From Halobacteriales archaeon QS_3_64_16 (GTDB lineage Archaea > Halobacteriota > Halobacteria > Halobacteriales > Halococcaceae), in NCBI GenBank assembly GCA_003021705.1, contig PXRJ01000053.1:1-63925 (forward strand): a stretch of 63,925 nucleotides of DNA, given 5' to 3'. Under the pieces are notes generated by a model. It made no database searches, was not told the DNA's origin, and saw nothing but the letters and a program-made list of their open reading frames with translations. The stretch's first letter is position 1, and each line of letters begins with the position of its first letter. Position numbers and translations under genes: made by a program. Positions 26,676-35,684 of the stretch are shown here, piece by piece.

Positions 26676-27551
26676 ATGGATCGGGATCCAGGCTACGTTC
26701 TCTCCGAAATTCGAAAAAATTTCGATTCGTTGAACTGGTGGCGAAATCGCGTATTCGTTCCGTTTGTGATAGGAACAGCCACCGAAATCCACCCCGACTA
26801 CCCGGGATACGATGACGCGATACGCGTGATGGAGGAGGATTGGGACACGCTCGTCGTGCTGGACGCCTGTCGTGCTGACTTCTTTGAGGAAGTCGCCGAT
26901 CTGACACAGTTCGACGAGTATGAGCGCGTCGTGAGTCTCGGTAGCCATTCCAGTGAATGGACTCGGAGAAATTTCAGCGGTCGAGAGTTCAGCGATACCG
27001 TCTACGTTTCGGCGAACCCGCATACGTCTCTGAAAGCAGGCGACGCCTTCCACAAAATAGTTGAACTCTGGGAGACAGATACCGACGAGGAAGCAGGGGT
27101 TGTTTTTCCTGACGTCGTCCAAAAGACAGCGGTGGATACACACGAGAAGTTTCCTAATAAGCGACTTGTCATCCACTTTATGCAGCCACATGGCCCATTT
27201 ATTAGTAGCGATAGTTCGAAATCCAAAGACGGAGCTGAGTACAAAACCAGTGAAGAATACTGGCAGGACTATGAGAATACACTGGAATATGTATTACCTT
27301 TCGCTTTAGCTATCGCTGATACTATCTCGGGTCGAACTGTGATTACGGCTGATCACGGTCAGATCTTTCCTATGGGATATAAACAATGGCTCGGGCTTTA
27401 CTCCCATCCGCCAAGACTTCGAATTCCAGCACTAGTTACAGTTCCCTGGGCGGTAATGGAAGGAAGGCGACGTCGGATACAGTCTGGAACAATCACAGAG
27501 GCAAACGGCGAAGACGTTGAGGACCGGCTTAGACAGTTCGGTTACCGGTAA
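26676..27551 (+). CDS. Alkaline-phosphatase-superfamily (sulfatase-like) protein
   Basis: Protein of 291 residues with the sulfatase-like core: DTLVVLDACRADFFEEVADL, where the Asp is a metal ligand; RLVIHFMQPHGPF; and GRTVITADHGQIF with the paired Asp-His metal ligands. It is shorter than classic sulfatases, and no Cys-x-Pro-x-Arg nucleophile is seen, so it may be a phospho-transferase or an inactive relative. The N-terminal KNFDSLNWWRNRVFVPFV could hold a short hydrophobic anchor. GC is clearly lower than in the neighbours, and the intergenic stretches on both sides are AT-rich, which suggests transfer. A second superfamily member is at 31200-32717. Likely role: modifying glycans with phosphate or sulfate groups. 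Confidence 0.75.
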   Translation: MDRDPGYVLSEIRKNFDSLNWWRNRVFVPFVIGTATEIHPDYPGYDDAIRVMEEDWDTLVVLDACRADFFEEVADLTQFDEYERVVSLGSHSSEWTRRNFSGREFSDTVYVSANPHTSLKAGDAFHKIVELWETDTDEEAGVVFPDVVQKTAVDTHEKFPNKRLVIHFMQPHGPFISSDSSKSKDGAEYKTSEEYWQDYENTLEYVLPFALAIADTISGRTVITADHGQIFPMGYKQWLGLYSHPPRLRIPALVTVPWAVMEGRRRRIQSGTITEANGEDVEDRLRQFGYR

Positions 27552-27723
27552 TTAATCACTATAAAGATCAGCATATTTGATGAGCTTACAGTTTTGCGAC
27601 AAGACTTTCCCTAGATAATAATTTAAAGACTGTTAGAGTCTGCAACTACACACTTAATGAAGACAAAGCCGATTATGATGGATGCAGTAAAGGTATTTAA
27701 TCAACAAAACAATTACTGTAACA

Positions 27724-28380
27724 ATGAACCACACTGATAACGATGCTCCGTCAACCAACGAATTATATGCCCGCTGGGTGCAGGACACTGTGCCAAGCGT
27801 CATAGAGTGACCAGAAGTGGATACACCGCTACTTCTCGATGTTGGTGGAGGCCGCAATCCCGAGCCAGAGCATCTCAACGTCGATTTGCGGTCGATTCCA
27901 GAAGTCGATATCATTGCAGCCGCTGACGAACTGCCCATCTCAGATGAGACCATTGACCGAGTGCATGTCAACTCCCTCGTGCCTCATCTTAACGACTACA
28001 ACCGGGCGTTCGAGGAGTGGTCACGCGTGCTGAAACCAGGCGGCGATCTGATCGTCGCAGCAACTCATGCCCACTCAACCGGGATCGTCCAAGATGCCGA
28101 CCACCGATCATGGAGTTGGACGAGCGAGACGCCTGCTTACTTCGATCACGAACACCCGTTCGCTTATTATAATAAGACGGAATTGGACCTTATCGAATGT
28201 GATGTCGTTGCCTGGGCACGGCCGGATCGCAAATGGTTGTATCCCTGGTCATGGGCGTTCAGCCAGACCGTCAAGCGGATTACGCCGGAGGTAGCTGATG
28301 AATTAATGAAACTCCCATTCTCTGGGGGTCGGGTTCGTGCACGATATCGAAAGCGCGTGCTAGAGGACGATTTGGCCTGA
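27724..28380 (+). pseudogene. SAM-dependent methyltransferase with an in-frame TGA
   Basis: Class I methyltransferase of about 218 residues. From ATG 27724 the frame gives MNHTDNDAPSTNELYARWVQ and stops at TGA 27808-27810. The same frame continues without a break: PEVDTPLLLDVGGGRNPEPE (the SAM motif I), LNVDLRSIPEVDIIAAADEL (motif II), and WSRVLKPGGDLIVAATHAH (motif IV). It ends GGRVRARYRKRVLEDD. CGA to TGA would explain the stop. A GTG at 27817 could restart translation just past it and would keep motif I. So this is either a damaged gene or one with a short N-terminal leader. Probably methylates a sugar. Composition is lower in GC than the island average. Confidence 0.7.
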
Positions 28381-28438
28381 GAGAGCACTCGAACCGACCG
28401 CCGAGCGGTCACTTGCTGTGACGCCGACGTCGGGGCAC

Positions 28439-29257
28439 TTATATGATTGTCCCAAAGTCGAAGCCGTTGGCGTCCACATCCCCTGCTGTCTGAAACACCG
28501 CATTATCCTTGATAAGTCGCGCTACGAACCGCTCGAACCGCCGACGGAATGTCGGTCCATCGTTCTCTAAGTCGTGATACTCGGTCGCATCGTAGGGATG
28601 GAAGTACAGCGAGACGCCTGGCGAGGAAGACACGAGTGCCTGGATAGCTCGTTTACCAGAACAGAAGCGTCGGTCAGTCCGGAGTGTGTTCGCCGTCGCT
28701 GTAATCGTTCCACTGGGAAACGTCCTGAGCCACAGCCGCGACGGAAATTCGGGACGTATGTACGTCGTCGGGAGTTCCAGTAGTCCCTCTTCAAGCGCGA
28801 ACGGGGTCCGCCGCCGGATCATGCTCGCTGGAAGGTACTGGCCGTAGCGGACATTAACAGAGGCATCGATATCGAACCCCAACTTCGCCAGTGCATCAAA
28901 GGTCTCTCGACTCGCGCTGTGTCTCCCTGCCCTGAATGCCGTAATCTCGTCGACCTCAAGTGAACAGGCGTCGGCCAATGCGTCGCGTGTCCGCTGGATG
29001 AGCGTCGCTTGCCGATCGAAAGGAAGCTCTGCCAACTGATCGTGGTCATGACCGAACTCCCGTGGATGGACATGCACTCCGATTTCATTGTCCGTAGCGA
29101 GCGATCCGACGAGATCAGGGCGTTCGATTGCGATACGGTGGGTCACATATACGGTACCTCGCGGGGCTACTCGATCGAACCAAAGCATCGCCTCACATAC
29201 TCGCTCGAGCGTGTCGTCTTTGTTTGGCTCGAGATCAACGGAGAGTGCTGCCCACAT
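28439..29257 (-). CDS. Polysaccharide-deacetylase-like (NodB-fold) protein
   Basis: Protein of 272 residues in the carbohydrate esterase 4 / NodB family. Seen: AALSVDLEPNKDDTLERVCE (first strand with the Asp), EIGVHVHPREFGHDHDQL, where the two His would bind the metal, AFRAGRHSASRETFDALAKL, and SLYFHPYDATEYH near the end. Order and spacing fit a working site. It is the last gene of the minus-strand module, 8 bases after the GT4 stop. It likely removes acetyl groups from, or recognises, the lipid-linked glycan. ATG 29257 follows the operon. The enzyme could instead be a sugar epimerase-like relative. Confidence 0.8.
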   Translation of the reverse strand: MWAALSVDLEPNKDDTLERVCEAMLWFDRVAPRGTVYVTHRIAIERPDLVGSLATDNEIGVHVHPREFGHDHDQLAELPFDRQATLIQRTRDALADACSLEVDEITAFRAGRHSASRETFDALAKLGFDIDASVNVRYGQYLPASMIRRRTPFALEEGLLELPTTYIRPEFPSRLWLRTFPSGTITATANTLRTDRRFCSGKRAIQALVSSSPGVSLYFHPYDATEYHDLENDGPTFRRRFERFVARLIKDNAVFQTAGDVDANGFDFGTII

Positions 29258-29265
29258 TTATTGGA

Positions 29266-30399
29266 TTAAGATATATTGGCTCCGAGGTATTGCGCGCCGG
29301 TAGCGGCTGTCTCAACGAGCGTCTCAACGAACGCCTCGCGGAGCCGGTCGGGATCGAACCGCTCGTCGAGCGTCGGTCGTTCGTACTCGTAGGTCACCAG
29401 TTCGGAGAGCGCCGATGGGTCGTCGTAGGTCCGGCTGGCGACCGTCCCACACTCCCCGACATCCCGGGCGAGCGACGGCAGGCCACAGGCGGTCGCTTCG
29501 AGCAGGACGTTCGGCAGCCCTTCGATCAGCGAGGGATGGACGAGCAGGTCCGCCGCTCGGTAGTAGTCGGCTATTCGGTCGTGTGGAACCCGGCCGACCG
29601 ACTCGATCAGCGGCACAGCCGGTAGTTCCTCGCCCAACGGCCCGTCCCCGAGGACGTACCATCGGTAATTGATCCCGCGAGCAGCGAGTTCCCGCGCGGC
29701 CCGGAGGAGGTGGTGTGTCCCCTTCCGCCGGGTGAGCCGGCCGACCGTCAGCAGGACGCGGCTCTCATTGACGCTGGGCATACCGAGGTCGGCGCGAAGA
29801 GCGCGTCGGCGCTCGGATGTTACCCGCGAGAAGCGCTCCCGATCGACGGGCTGGGGGATCTCGTGGACGGTCGCTCCGGCGTTGCGCGACCGGATCGCCT
29901 CGCGGCCGTGTGGCCCCAGGACGATCGTCGCGTCCGCCAGGCGGACCGGGAGCCGTCCCAGAAGGTTGTTGAGAGCGAACGTTCGAGCCCGATCGGCCGG
30001 CCCGGTCGAGAGTCGGTGCTCGCGGAAGTTGTCGCCGGCCAGTCGCGTCAGCACCGGGACACCAGTCCGTCGGCCAGCGAGAACGCTCGCAACACCGTGG
30101 ACAGGAAACTTTGTCACCTGTACGAAGAGGTCGACCGGCCTCGATCGGGCGTATGCCGTCGTCGCGGTGGTCAGCGTTCGGATGACGTCGACGGCGCAAT
30201 CCGGGTCACCGATCCCAGGGTCGATCGTTCTATAGCCCGATATCGGCACGACGTCGTCGCTGAGGATGAGATCACAGTCGAAGTCGACCAAGGCCTCTTG
30301 GAGAAGTGTTCGAAAATTCGAGAGGAACGTTCGGACATTGCCCGGGAGTCCGGTCCCGCCGAGGACCCCAAGGTGCAACGAGTTCGGTCGCTCACTCAC
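29266..30399 (-). CDS. Glycosyltransferase family 4 (GT-B fold), second copy
   Basis: GT-B sugar transferase, 377 residues. Seen: HLGVLGGTGLPGNVRTFLSN, VQVTKFPVHGVASVLAGRRT, TIVLGPHGREAI, EIPQPVDRERFSRVTSE, LLTVGRLTRRKGTHHLLRAA, VLGDGPLGEELPAVPLIESV and the donor-site PSLIEGLPNVLLEATACGLP with the E-x7-E pair. GTG 30399 is chosen: it overlaps the stop of the upstream deacetylase gene (GTGAGTGA), and family members begin at VSERxNSLHLG. A longer frame to 30459 would overlap more and lacks support. Middle gene of the minus-strand module (flippase, phosphatase-like, deacetylase, GT4, deacetylase). Confidence 0.86.
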   Translation of the reverse strand: MSERPNSLHLGVLGGTGLPGNVRTFLSNFRTLLQEALVDFDCDLILSDDVVPISGYRTIDPGIGDPDCAVDVIRTLTTATTAYARSRPVDLFVQVTKFPVHGVASVLAGRRTGVPVLTRLAGDNFREHRLSTGPADRARTFALNNLLGRLPVRLADATIVLGPHGREAIRSRNAGATVHEIPQPVDRERFSRVTSERRRALRADLGMPSVNESRVLLTVGRLTRRKGTHHLLRAARELAARGINYRWYVLGDGPLGEELPAVPLIESVGRVPHDRIADYYRAADLLVHPSLIEGLPNVLLEATACGLPSLARDVGECGTVASRTYDDPSALSELVTYEYERPTLDERFDPDRLREAFVETLVETAATGAQYLGANIS

Positions 30400-31189
30400 G
30401 ATTGAGCACCTCGCCCATCTCGCCCATCCAGATGGAATCATGCTCGCCCAGCGCGGCACATAGATCCTCGAATGTACCCATCCCGTCGGCCAGTGCCATG
30501 CATGCCGGGTGGGCGAGGACGGTCGCGGCCTCGCCCCTCGAAGCGTGGCGATCGACGCTTTCGATCACCCACTCGACCCACGTCTCTACCGCAACCGACT
30601 CGCTCCCGAACGGGCCCTCGAAGCCGTCCTCGGCAACGAACTCCGGAGTACGGAAGGCATGGTAAACGTGCTCGTGGTCGGGCGGCGTGTTGATCGGGAC
30701 GACTGTCACGCCCTCGTCCTCGCGCACCCGCTCGTCAGGACCGACGGCGTCGGAAAAGTGGGTGATACCGTTCTCGGAAAGTACGCCGGCAGTCTTCCCG
30801 TCGTGCCGGTAGGCGTGATCGCGCCACGAGCGCACGTCCGCACCCAGTCCATCCAAGGCCTCGACCGTCCTCCCGACCTCCCAGGACTGGAACCACGCGG
30901 GGCCGTTCCACGATCCCGTTAGCCCCCTGAACCCCTTGTGCGCCAGCGTGTCGAACGCCCAGTAGTTGTGCCCGCCCACCTCGACGTTCTCCATCGCGAT
31001 CAACTCCCGTACGCTGTCGGGCTCCTCGACGGCGGTCTTCCCGGTGACGAACAGCGTCACCGGAACCCCGTGGTCGGCGGCGATCTCGGCGTATCGCAGG
31101 GCGGCCTCGGCTTCGGTCCCGTCGAGGTAGGCCTGGTCGCGGGTTTCGAGGGACGCGTGATGGACATCGCCGGTGAGACAGACCGTCAC
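30392..31189 (-). CDS. Polysaccharide-deacetylase-like (NodB-fold) protein, second copy
   Basis: Esterase-4-like protein of 265 residues. Seen: TVCLTGDVHHASLETRDQAY (the metal-binding Asp and His pair), AEIAADHGVPVTLFVTGKTA, MENVEVGGHNYWAFDTLAH with the second His, SWRDHAYRHDGKTAGVLSEN, and AATVLAHPACMALADGMGTF. It belongs to the haloarchaeal group with DVHHAS, which differs from the copy at 28439-29257. GTG 31189 is 10 bases after the preceding stop and directly opens the first strand; an ATG at 31243 would need a 44-base overlap. Expected to act on a glycan or sugar acetyl group, with the same operon as the GT4 gene. Confidence 0.8.
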   Translation of the reverse strand: MTVCLTGDVHHASLETRDQAYLDGTEAEAALRYAEIAADHGVPVTLFVTGKTAVEEPDSVRELIAMENVEVGGHNYWAFDTLAHKGFRGLTGSWNGPAWFQSWEVGRTVEALDGLGADVRSWRDHAYRHDGKTAGVLSENGITHFSDAVGPDERVREDEGVTVVPINTPPDHEHVYHAFRTPEFVAEDGFEGPFGSESVAVETWVEWVIESVDRHASRGEAATVLAHPACMALADGMGTFEDLCAALGEHDSIWMGEMGEVLNRE

Positions 31190-31199
31190 GTGCGACCCC

Positions 31200-32717
31200 T
31201 CATTCGAGGTAGCCCAATCCTTTGAGTCGGTTTCGTACCTCACTCCCGGCGGCCGTCCCGCCCCCCTCGAAGGGCAGCGGGTCGCGGTACTCGACGTCCC
31301 GATCCTCGAAGAGCGGCAGTACTTCGCCGTCCATATCGGTCGGCACTCGATTCCCGACGCTCGCGAGCACCGTCGGCGCGACGTCGGTTATCGAAACTCG
31401 ACTCGCCGCTCCGTCGAGATCCCCTCGAACCCCTGGCCCGTCCGCGAGGAACAACCCAGTAGGGGTGTTCTCGGCCGTCCAGTGGCCCGTCCCGGTGAAG
31501 GGCGGGTTGTCCCCGATCGCGCCGCTGGTGTGGACGCCGAGGGCCTGTTCGAAGACGATTTGTGGGGCTGCCTCGACGTGGGGCCCGTCGTAGGCCTCCT
31601 CGCGGCGGAAGACCGCGCGTGCGATCGGTTCGCCGGTGATCGGGCTTTCGAGGCTCCTGAGGTCTCGACATAGCGCGTCGGTCGTCGCCTCGTCGGTCGT
31701 GTAGACGAGGCCCTGGCCGCTCGCGACCGCGCGGGTGTGCTCCCAGTCGATCTTCTCGAGCTTTCGCTCGCGCTTGAACCCCGAGTCGTCCTCGGGCATG
31801 GCACGCTTCACCCGTTCGGGCGTCAGGCGCGTCACTACGTCGTGAACGCCCAGTCGATGGGCGAGCGCCGAGATCCGCTGTTTGTCCAGCCCGACCGTCG
31901 TGGCGACGTCGCTCGCGTCGCGTTCGGTTCGCAAGTAGCCCTCGTGTTCGAGCCAGCTATTGGCGTGAAAGACCGTCTCGATCGGCCCACAGCCGTGATC
32001 CGATAGCAGTACGAGCGTCGCCTCCGGGTGTTCGTCCCGGAGGGCCCCGAGGTGGGCGTCGATCCGTTCCCACGCGCGGCGCGTCGGTTCGTCCCGCCAG
32101 AAGAAGTGCTGGAGCACGTTCGAGTAAAAGACCGTACAGTGCGCGACGTCGACCTCGCGCTCGGCGAGTAGTCCCCGAAAGGTCTCGAGTCGCTCATCGA
32201 TGAGGTCGACGACTGCCGTCGCGGCCGCCCGATCGTCGCTCGAGGCGACCGGTCGTTCGGGATGGAGCCGGTAGCCCGCTGCGTCGAGCTCCGCTTCGAG
32301 CGATGGCGGGTGAGCGTAGCCCTCGGGTTCGCTTCCCGGCCCGCCTGCGATCATGAACTCATCGACGTCGAAGGGAGGATAGGTCATCGGGAGGTTCATC
32401 ACTCCCATCGAATGTCCCTCGTCGTTCAGGTACTCCCAGAAGTTCGCGCTCTCGAACGATCGTGCGGTCGGCGTGGTGAGCGTTCGGCTCTCGACGTCGA
32501 TTTTCTCCCACCAGAAGACGCCCAGCTTGCCGGGATTCTTGCCGGTCGAGTAACACCGCCAGTTCGGACAGGTCACCGGCGGGAGACAGCTCCGGAGATC
32601 AGCCTCGATGCCCCGCTCCCGGAGTGACCGGAGGTTCGGCAGTCGCCCTGCCGACAGCCACGGCCGAAGGAGCTCCCAGTTGGCACCGTCTAACCCCACG
32701 ATTATCGTTCCGTCCAT
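31200..32717 (-). CDS. Alkaline-phosphatase-superfamily phosphodiesterase-like protein
   Basis: Large enzyme of 505 residues in the type I phosphodiesterase/nucleotide pyrophosphatase branch. Seen: GTIIVGLDGANWELLRPWL, whose Asp is a metal ligand; LPPVTCPNWRCYSTGKNPG with a nucleophile candidate Thr; SMGVMNLPMTYPPF; TLVLLSDHGCGPIETVFHAN with the metal-binding Asp-His pair; and TGHWTAENTPTGLFLADGP with a further His. The C-terminal part ends VRNRLKGLGYLE, the usual family tail. It has no signal peptide and would act on the cytosolic side. Likely cleaves or transfers a phosphodiester on the glycan or its lipid carrier. It sits between the flippase and the deacetylase. Confidence 0.83.
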   Translation of the reverse strand: MDGTIIVGLDGANWELLRPWLSAGRLPNLRSLRERGIEADLRSCLPPVTCPNWRCYSTGKNPGKLGVFWWEKIDVESRTLTTPTARSFESANFWEYLNDEGHSMGVMNLPMTYPPFDVDEFMIAGGPGSEPEGYAHPPSLEAELDAAGYRLHPERPVASSDDRAAATAVVDLIDERLETFRGLLAEREVDVAHCTVFYSNVLQHFFWRDEPTRRAWERIDAHLGALRDEHPEATLVLLSDHGCGPIETVFHANSWLEHEGYLRTERDASDVATTVGLDKQRISALAHRLGVHDVVTRLTPERVKRAMPEDDSGFKRERKLEKIDWEHTRAVASGQGLVYTTDEATTDALCRDLRSLESPITGEPIARAVFRREEAYDGPHVEAAPQIVFEQALGVHTSGAIGDNPPFTGTGHWTAENTPTGLFLADGPGVRGDLDGAASRVSITDVAPTVLASVGNRVPTDMDGEVLPLFEDRDVEYRDPLPFEGGGTAAGSEVRNRLKGLGYLE

Positions 32718-32875
32718 TATTTCAGCTATAATTTATTGGATAGTAAGTGTATCGCCTCGAGATGGACGAGCGATCCGCTCCGGGTCGTCCGTCGTGATCG
32801 GCGCGTCGCCGACCGCCCGTTCCCCCGTCGTCGTTTCGACCGGCCGACCGATCGACTGATCGACTACTCGGCTAG

Positions 32876-34426
32876 TCAGCCGATCAGCCGTCCGGCGACC
32901 GTCTTGAGGGGACCGAGATCGACGCCGAGGCGCTCCTCGATGCTCAGCACCAACATGACTTCTTCCTGTTCGATCCCGCCGAAGCGAAGCACCGCGATAG
33001 CATAACAGACGAGAAACCCCGCGAAGAGCCCGAGAACGGCGATCGTTCCCCGGGCGAAGACGACGACAGCGAACCAGTACAGCGCGCCGGCTGGGAGCAC
33101 GGCGACCAGTCCGGAACGGACCAACGCGGCGCTGAAAGGTTGGATGCCGGTCGATCGGTAGAGCTGTATCGAGTACAGCAGGTTCAACAGGAGATAGGAG
33201 ATCGTCGTCGTCACCGCAGCGCCCAGAAACGAGTAGCGCGGGATCAAAACGAGGTTGAGCACGGCGTTGAGCGCCACGATCGAGACGTTGTCGTAGAGGA
33301 CGACCTGCGTGCGCCCGGTCGCGGTGAGCGCGTTGACGTTGAGGCCGGCGGTCGCATGCAGGAAAAAGCCGACTGCGAGCACCGATAGCGCGAGCGACCC
33401 TCCCAGATAGGCCGGTCCGAACGTAAGGTTGATCACGGTTGCCGGGAAGAAGACGAATAACAGAAAGACCGGCAGTGTCGCCACGAACACCCACTTGGTG
33501 ATCACCTGGTAGATCCGGCGCATCTCCTCGTCGGCTCCATCGGCGTCGAGTTCGGAGAGCACCGGCATGAACACGAACGCGAAGGAACTCAGTGCGACGA
33601 CCAGCAGTTCGGCGAGCGGGTAGACGACGTTGTAGACGCCGACGGCCCCGGTCGTCCCCAGCGCGCCGAGCATGAACGTATCTAGATCGGAAAGCAAAAT
33701 CGTCATCGCCATCGAGAGCGCGAGCGGCGCGGAGAAGGCGAGTAACTCCCGGTGCATCCCTGGGGCGGGCAGGCGCTCGAACAGCGGCGTCAACCGCCGG
33801 AGGAAATAGATCCCGACCCCTGCGGCGGCGAGGTAGGCGAGCAGGTAGGCCCAGGCGACGCCCACTACGCCCAGGCCGGCCCAGATCGCGACCGCGATAC
33901 CGAGAAACCGGACGACTGGCTGGCTGACGTTTCGAACGAGCACCTTGGGGAGGGCTCTCTTCGAGCCCTGGACGCCCCCGACGGCGAGTTTCATGAGCGC
34001 GGCGAAGGGCACTGCGAGGCCAAAGACCCGGAGCACAGGGGCGATCGAAGGATCGTCGAACAGTACCCGCGCGAGCAACGGTGCTCCGAGTAGTAGTACG
34101 CCGCCGGCGACGATCGAGAGGGGAAGGGCGACCCGGAGGGCCGAGACGAGCACCCCTCGCCGACGGGCGTCGCTCTCCTGTCGGGGAAGATAGCGTCCGA
34201 TTCCCGTATCGAGACCCAGGAGGAGAACTGTCGAGACCAGCGTCATTGTCGTCCGACCCAGCGAGACTGCGCCGAACCCGACCCGGCCGAGCACGCGGGC
34301 AATGATTAGCGTCGCGAGAAAGGAGATCCCCAGTTCGACCACGATCCCGGCGAGAAGCACGCTCCCGCCTTTCGCCAGCGCGCGGATCGAAGCACTCGCG
34401 TCCGAACTATTCTCCTCGCTGTCCAT
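32876..34426 (-). CDS. Oligosaccharide flippase (MOP/Wzx-like), second copy
   Basis: Membrane protein of 516 residues with about 14 helices. Seen: ALAKGGSVLLAGIVVELGIS, ARVLGRVGFGAVSLGRTTM, LGLDTGIGRYLPRQESDAR, LALSMAMTILLSDLDTFMLG, and TGRTQVVLYDNVSIVALNAV. The acidic Ser/Asp start (MDSEENSSDASASI) is normal for a haloarchaeal flippase. Its C-terminus shares the SIEExxGxDLGP end with the first flippase. It starts the minus-strand operon; a tnpB element sits 14-80 bases upstream of its start, which could have moved or cut its promoter. Together with the first flippase it suggests two export routes. Confidence 0.87.
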   Translation of the reverse strand: MDSEENSSDASASIRALAKGGSVLLAGIVVELGISFLATLIIARVLGRVGFGAVSLGRTTMTLVSTVLLLGLDTGIGRYLPRQESDARRRGVLVSALRVALPLSIVAGGVLLLGAPLLARVLFDDPSIAPVLRVFGLAVPFAALMKLAVGGVQGSKRALPKVLVRNVSQPVVRFLGIAVAIWAGLGVVGVAWAYLLAYLAAAGVGIYFLRRLTPLFERLPAPGMHRELLAFSAPLALSMAMTILLSDLDTFMLGALGTTGAVGVYNVVYPLAELLVVALSSFAFVFMPVLSELDADGADEEMRRIYQVITKWVFVATLPVFLLFVFFPATVINLTFGPAYLGGSLALSVLAVGFFLHATAGLNVNALTATGRTQVVLYDNVSIVALNAVLNLVLIPRYSFLGAAVTTTISYLLLNLLYSIQLYRSTGIQPFSAALVRSGLVAVLPAGALYWFAVVVFARGTIAVLGLFAGFLVCYAIAVLRFGGIEQEEVMLVLSIEERLGVDLGPLKTVAGRLIG

Positions 34427-34439
34427 AGCCGGAATTGTG

Positions 34440-34620
34440 AGTCCTCCTACCTATCCGTTGTCAACGACCAACGACTGAAGTCGTTGGCTTGTCCGTGGAC
34501 TCCCGGTCTTACGGCGTAGCGCCGTGGGTGGTGTAATCACCACTCCCGTTCACCGTCCCGGACTTCAGGGCGAGCTGACCGTCGCCCAACCCATCGGGGC
34601 GTTGGCCCGATGGTAAAGTT
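34440..34620 (-). ncRNA. Candidate reRNA (omega RNA) at the tnpB right end
   Basis: TnpB proteins use an RNA that spans the 3' end of tnpB and the right end of the element, with the adjoining host DNA as guide. Here that would be the minus strand from inside tnpB down to about 34440, including the CCAACGAC hairpin. Position is by analogy; the transcript ends are not visible. Confidence 0.3.
34468..34487. repeat. Right-end hairpin of the tnpB element
   Basis: CCAACGAC-TGAA-GTCGTTGG: a perfect 8-base stem with a 4-base loop, 22 bases beyond the tnpB stop. Confidence 0.65.
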
Positions 34621-35629
34621 AGCAGCTTCTTGCCGATGTTTTTCGCTGCGTTGTAGTCGCCGTCATACTCCTGCCCGCACTCTTTGCACTCGAACCAGCC
34701 TGTCGAACTGTCCCGGTTCGTGCTCGACTTGTGGCCGCACCGCGAGCACGTCTGACTGGTAAATGCAGGTGGAATCGGTTCGACGCGGATACCGTACTCG
34801 GCGGCGTTGTAGGCCACCATCTCTTGTAGTTCGCGGAACGCCCATGAGTGCATCTGTCGTTGTACGGTACGGTTCGATCCGCGCATATTCTCGCGGATGG
34901 GGGTCAGTCCTTCAATGGCGATGTACGCGCAGTCGTGGCGGTCGGCTTCCTCCACGATCCGACGAGAAGCAGTGTGCAGACGGTCCAAGACGAAGCGGTT
35001 TTCTCGCCCCGACAGTTGCCGGAGTGTCTGCGTAGTGGAACGAGTGCCTTTGTCTTGGAGGCTCCGTCGAACGCGGAAGTAGTGGTTCTGCCCCCACAGT
35101 AGCCGACCGCCATCGTAGAACGACCCCGTACTAGTTACAGCGACGTTCTTTAGGTTCAGATCGACGCCGAGAATGCGGTCGCCCGACCGCTGCTCGCTCT
35201 CTTTGAGGAGAACGATGTGCAGGTAGAACGCATCCTCGCCCTCGTCATAGTGCAGCGTTCCCATGCGGCGTTCGTACTCATCGTCGCCTAGGTACGACCG
35301 CTGGTAGTCGCCAAGGACGTACTCGACGGCGACCCGGCCAGTGACCGTCGAGAGGGTCGCTGACCGATCCTTGATCGTCACCGTCCGTTTGTCGTAGACC
35401 GCCGACGGTTCGTTGAACCGGGGAAGTAGGCAACTCTCGCCGCTTTTCCATGTTTCGACGGTGGACTTCATAGCCCCGATGGCCTTCGAGTAGGCACGAA
35501 CGCAGAGGTTCGCGGGCAACTCGGTCCTGTCCCGCAAGTCGTGGTACACGCGGTCGTGGATCGTTGACTTGTTCAGGATCAGGTAGCCGTCCTCGTCCCG
35601 ACCGTTCCAGCTGGTGTAGTTTGCGGCGT

Positions 35630-35653
35630 TCACAAGACGCGAGCGTCTTGTGA
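35630..35653. repeat. Palindrome 1 of the insert in tnpB
   Basis: TCACAAGACGC-GA-GCGTCTTGTGA: perfect 11-base arms around a 2-base centre. Separated from the second palindrome by three bases. Confidence 0.75.
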
Positions 35654-35656
35654 GCC

Positions 35657-35684
35657 CATCAGAATCGCGTACGCGATTCTGATG
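35657..35684. repeat. Palindrome 2 of the insert in tnpB
   Basis: A perfect 28-base palindrome: CATCAGAATCGCGT followed directly by its reverse complement. Together with palindrome 1 it makes up most of the insert that splits the tnpB reading frame. Confidence 0.75.

Noticed and set aside
27808-27810. Selenocysteine or other recoding at the TGA of the methyltransferase
   Set aside because: Haloarchaea are not known to use selenocysteine, pyrrolysine uses TAG, and the position is not a catalytic site; a nonsense change fits better.
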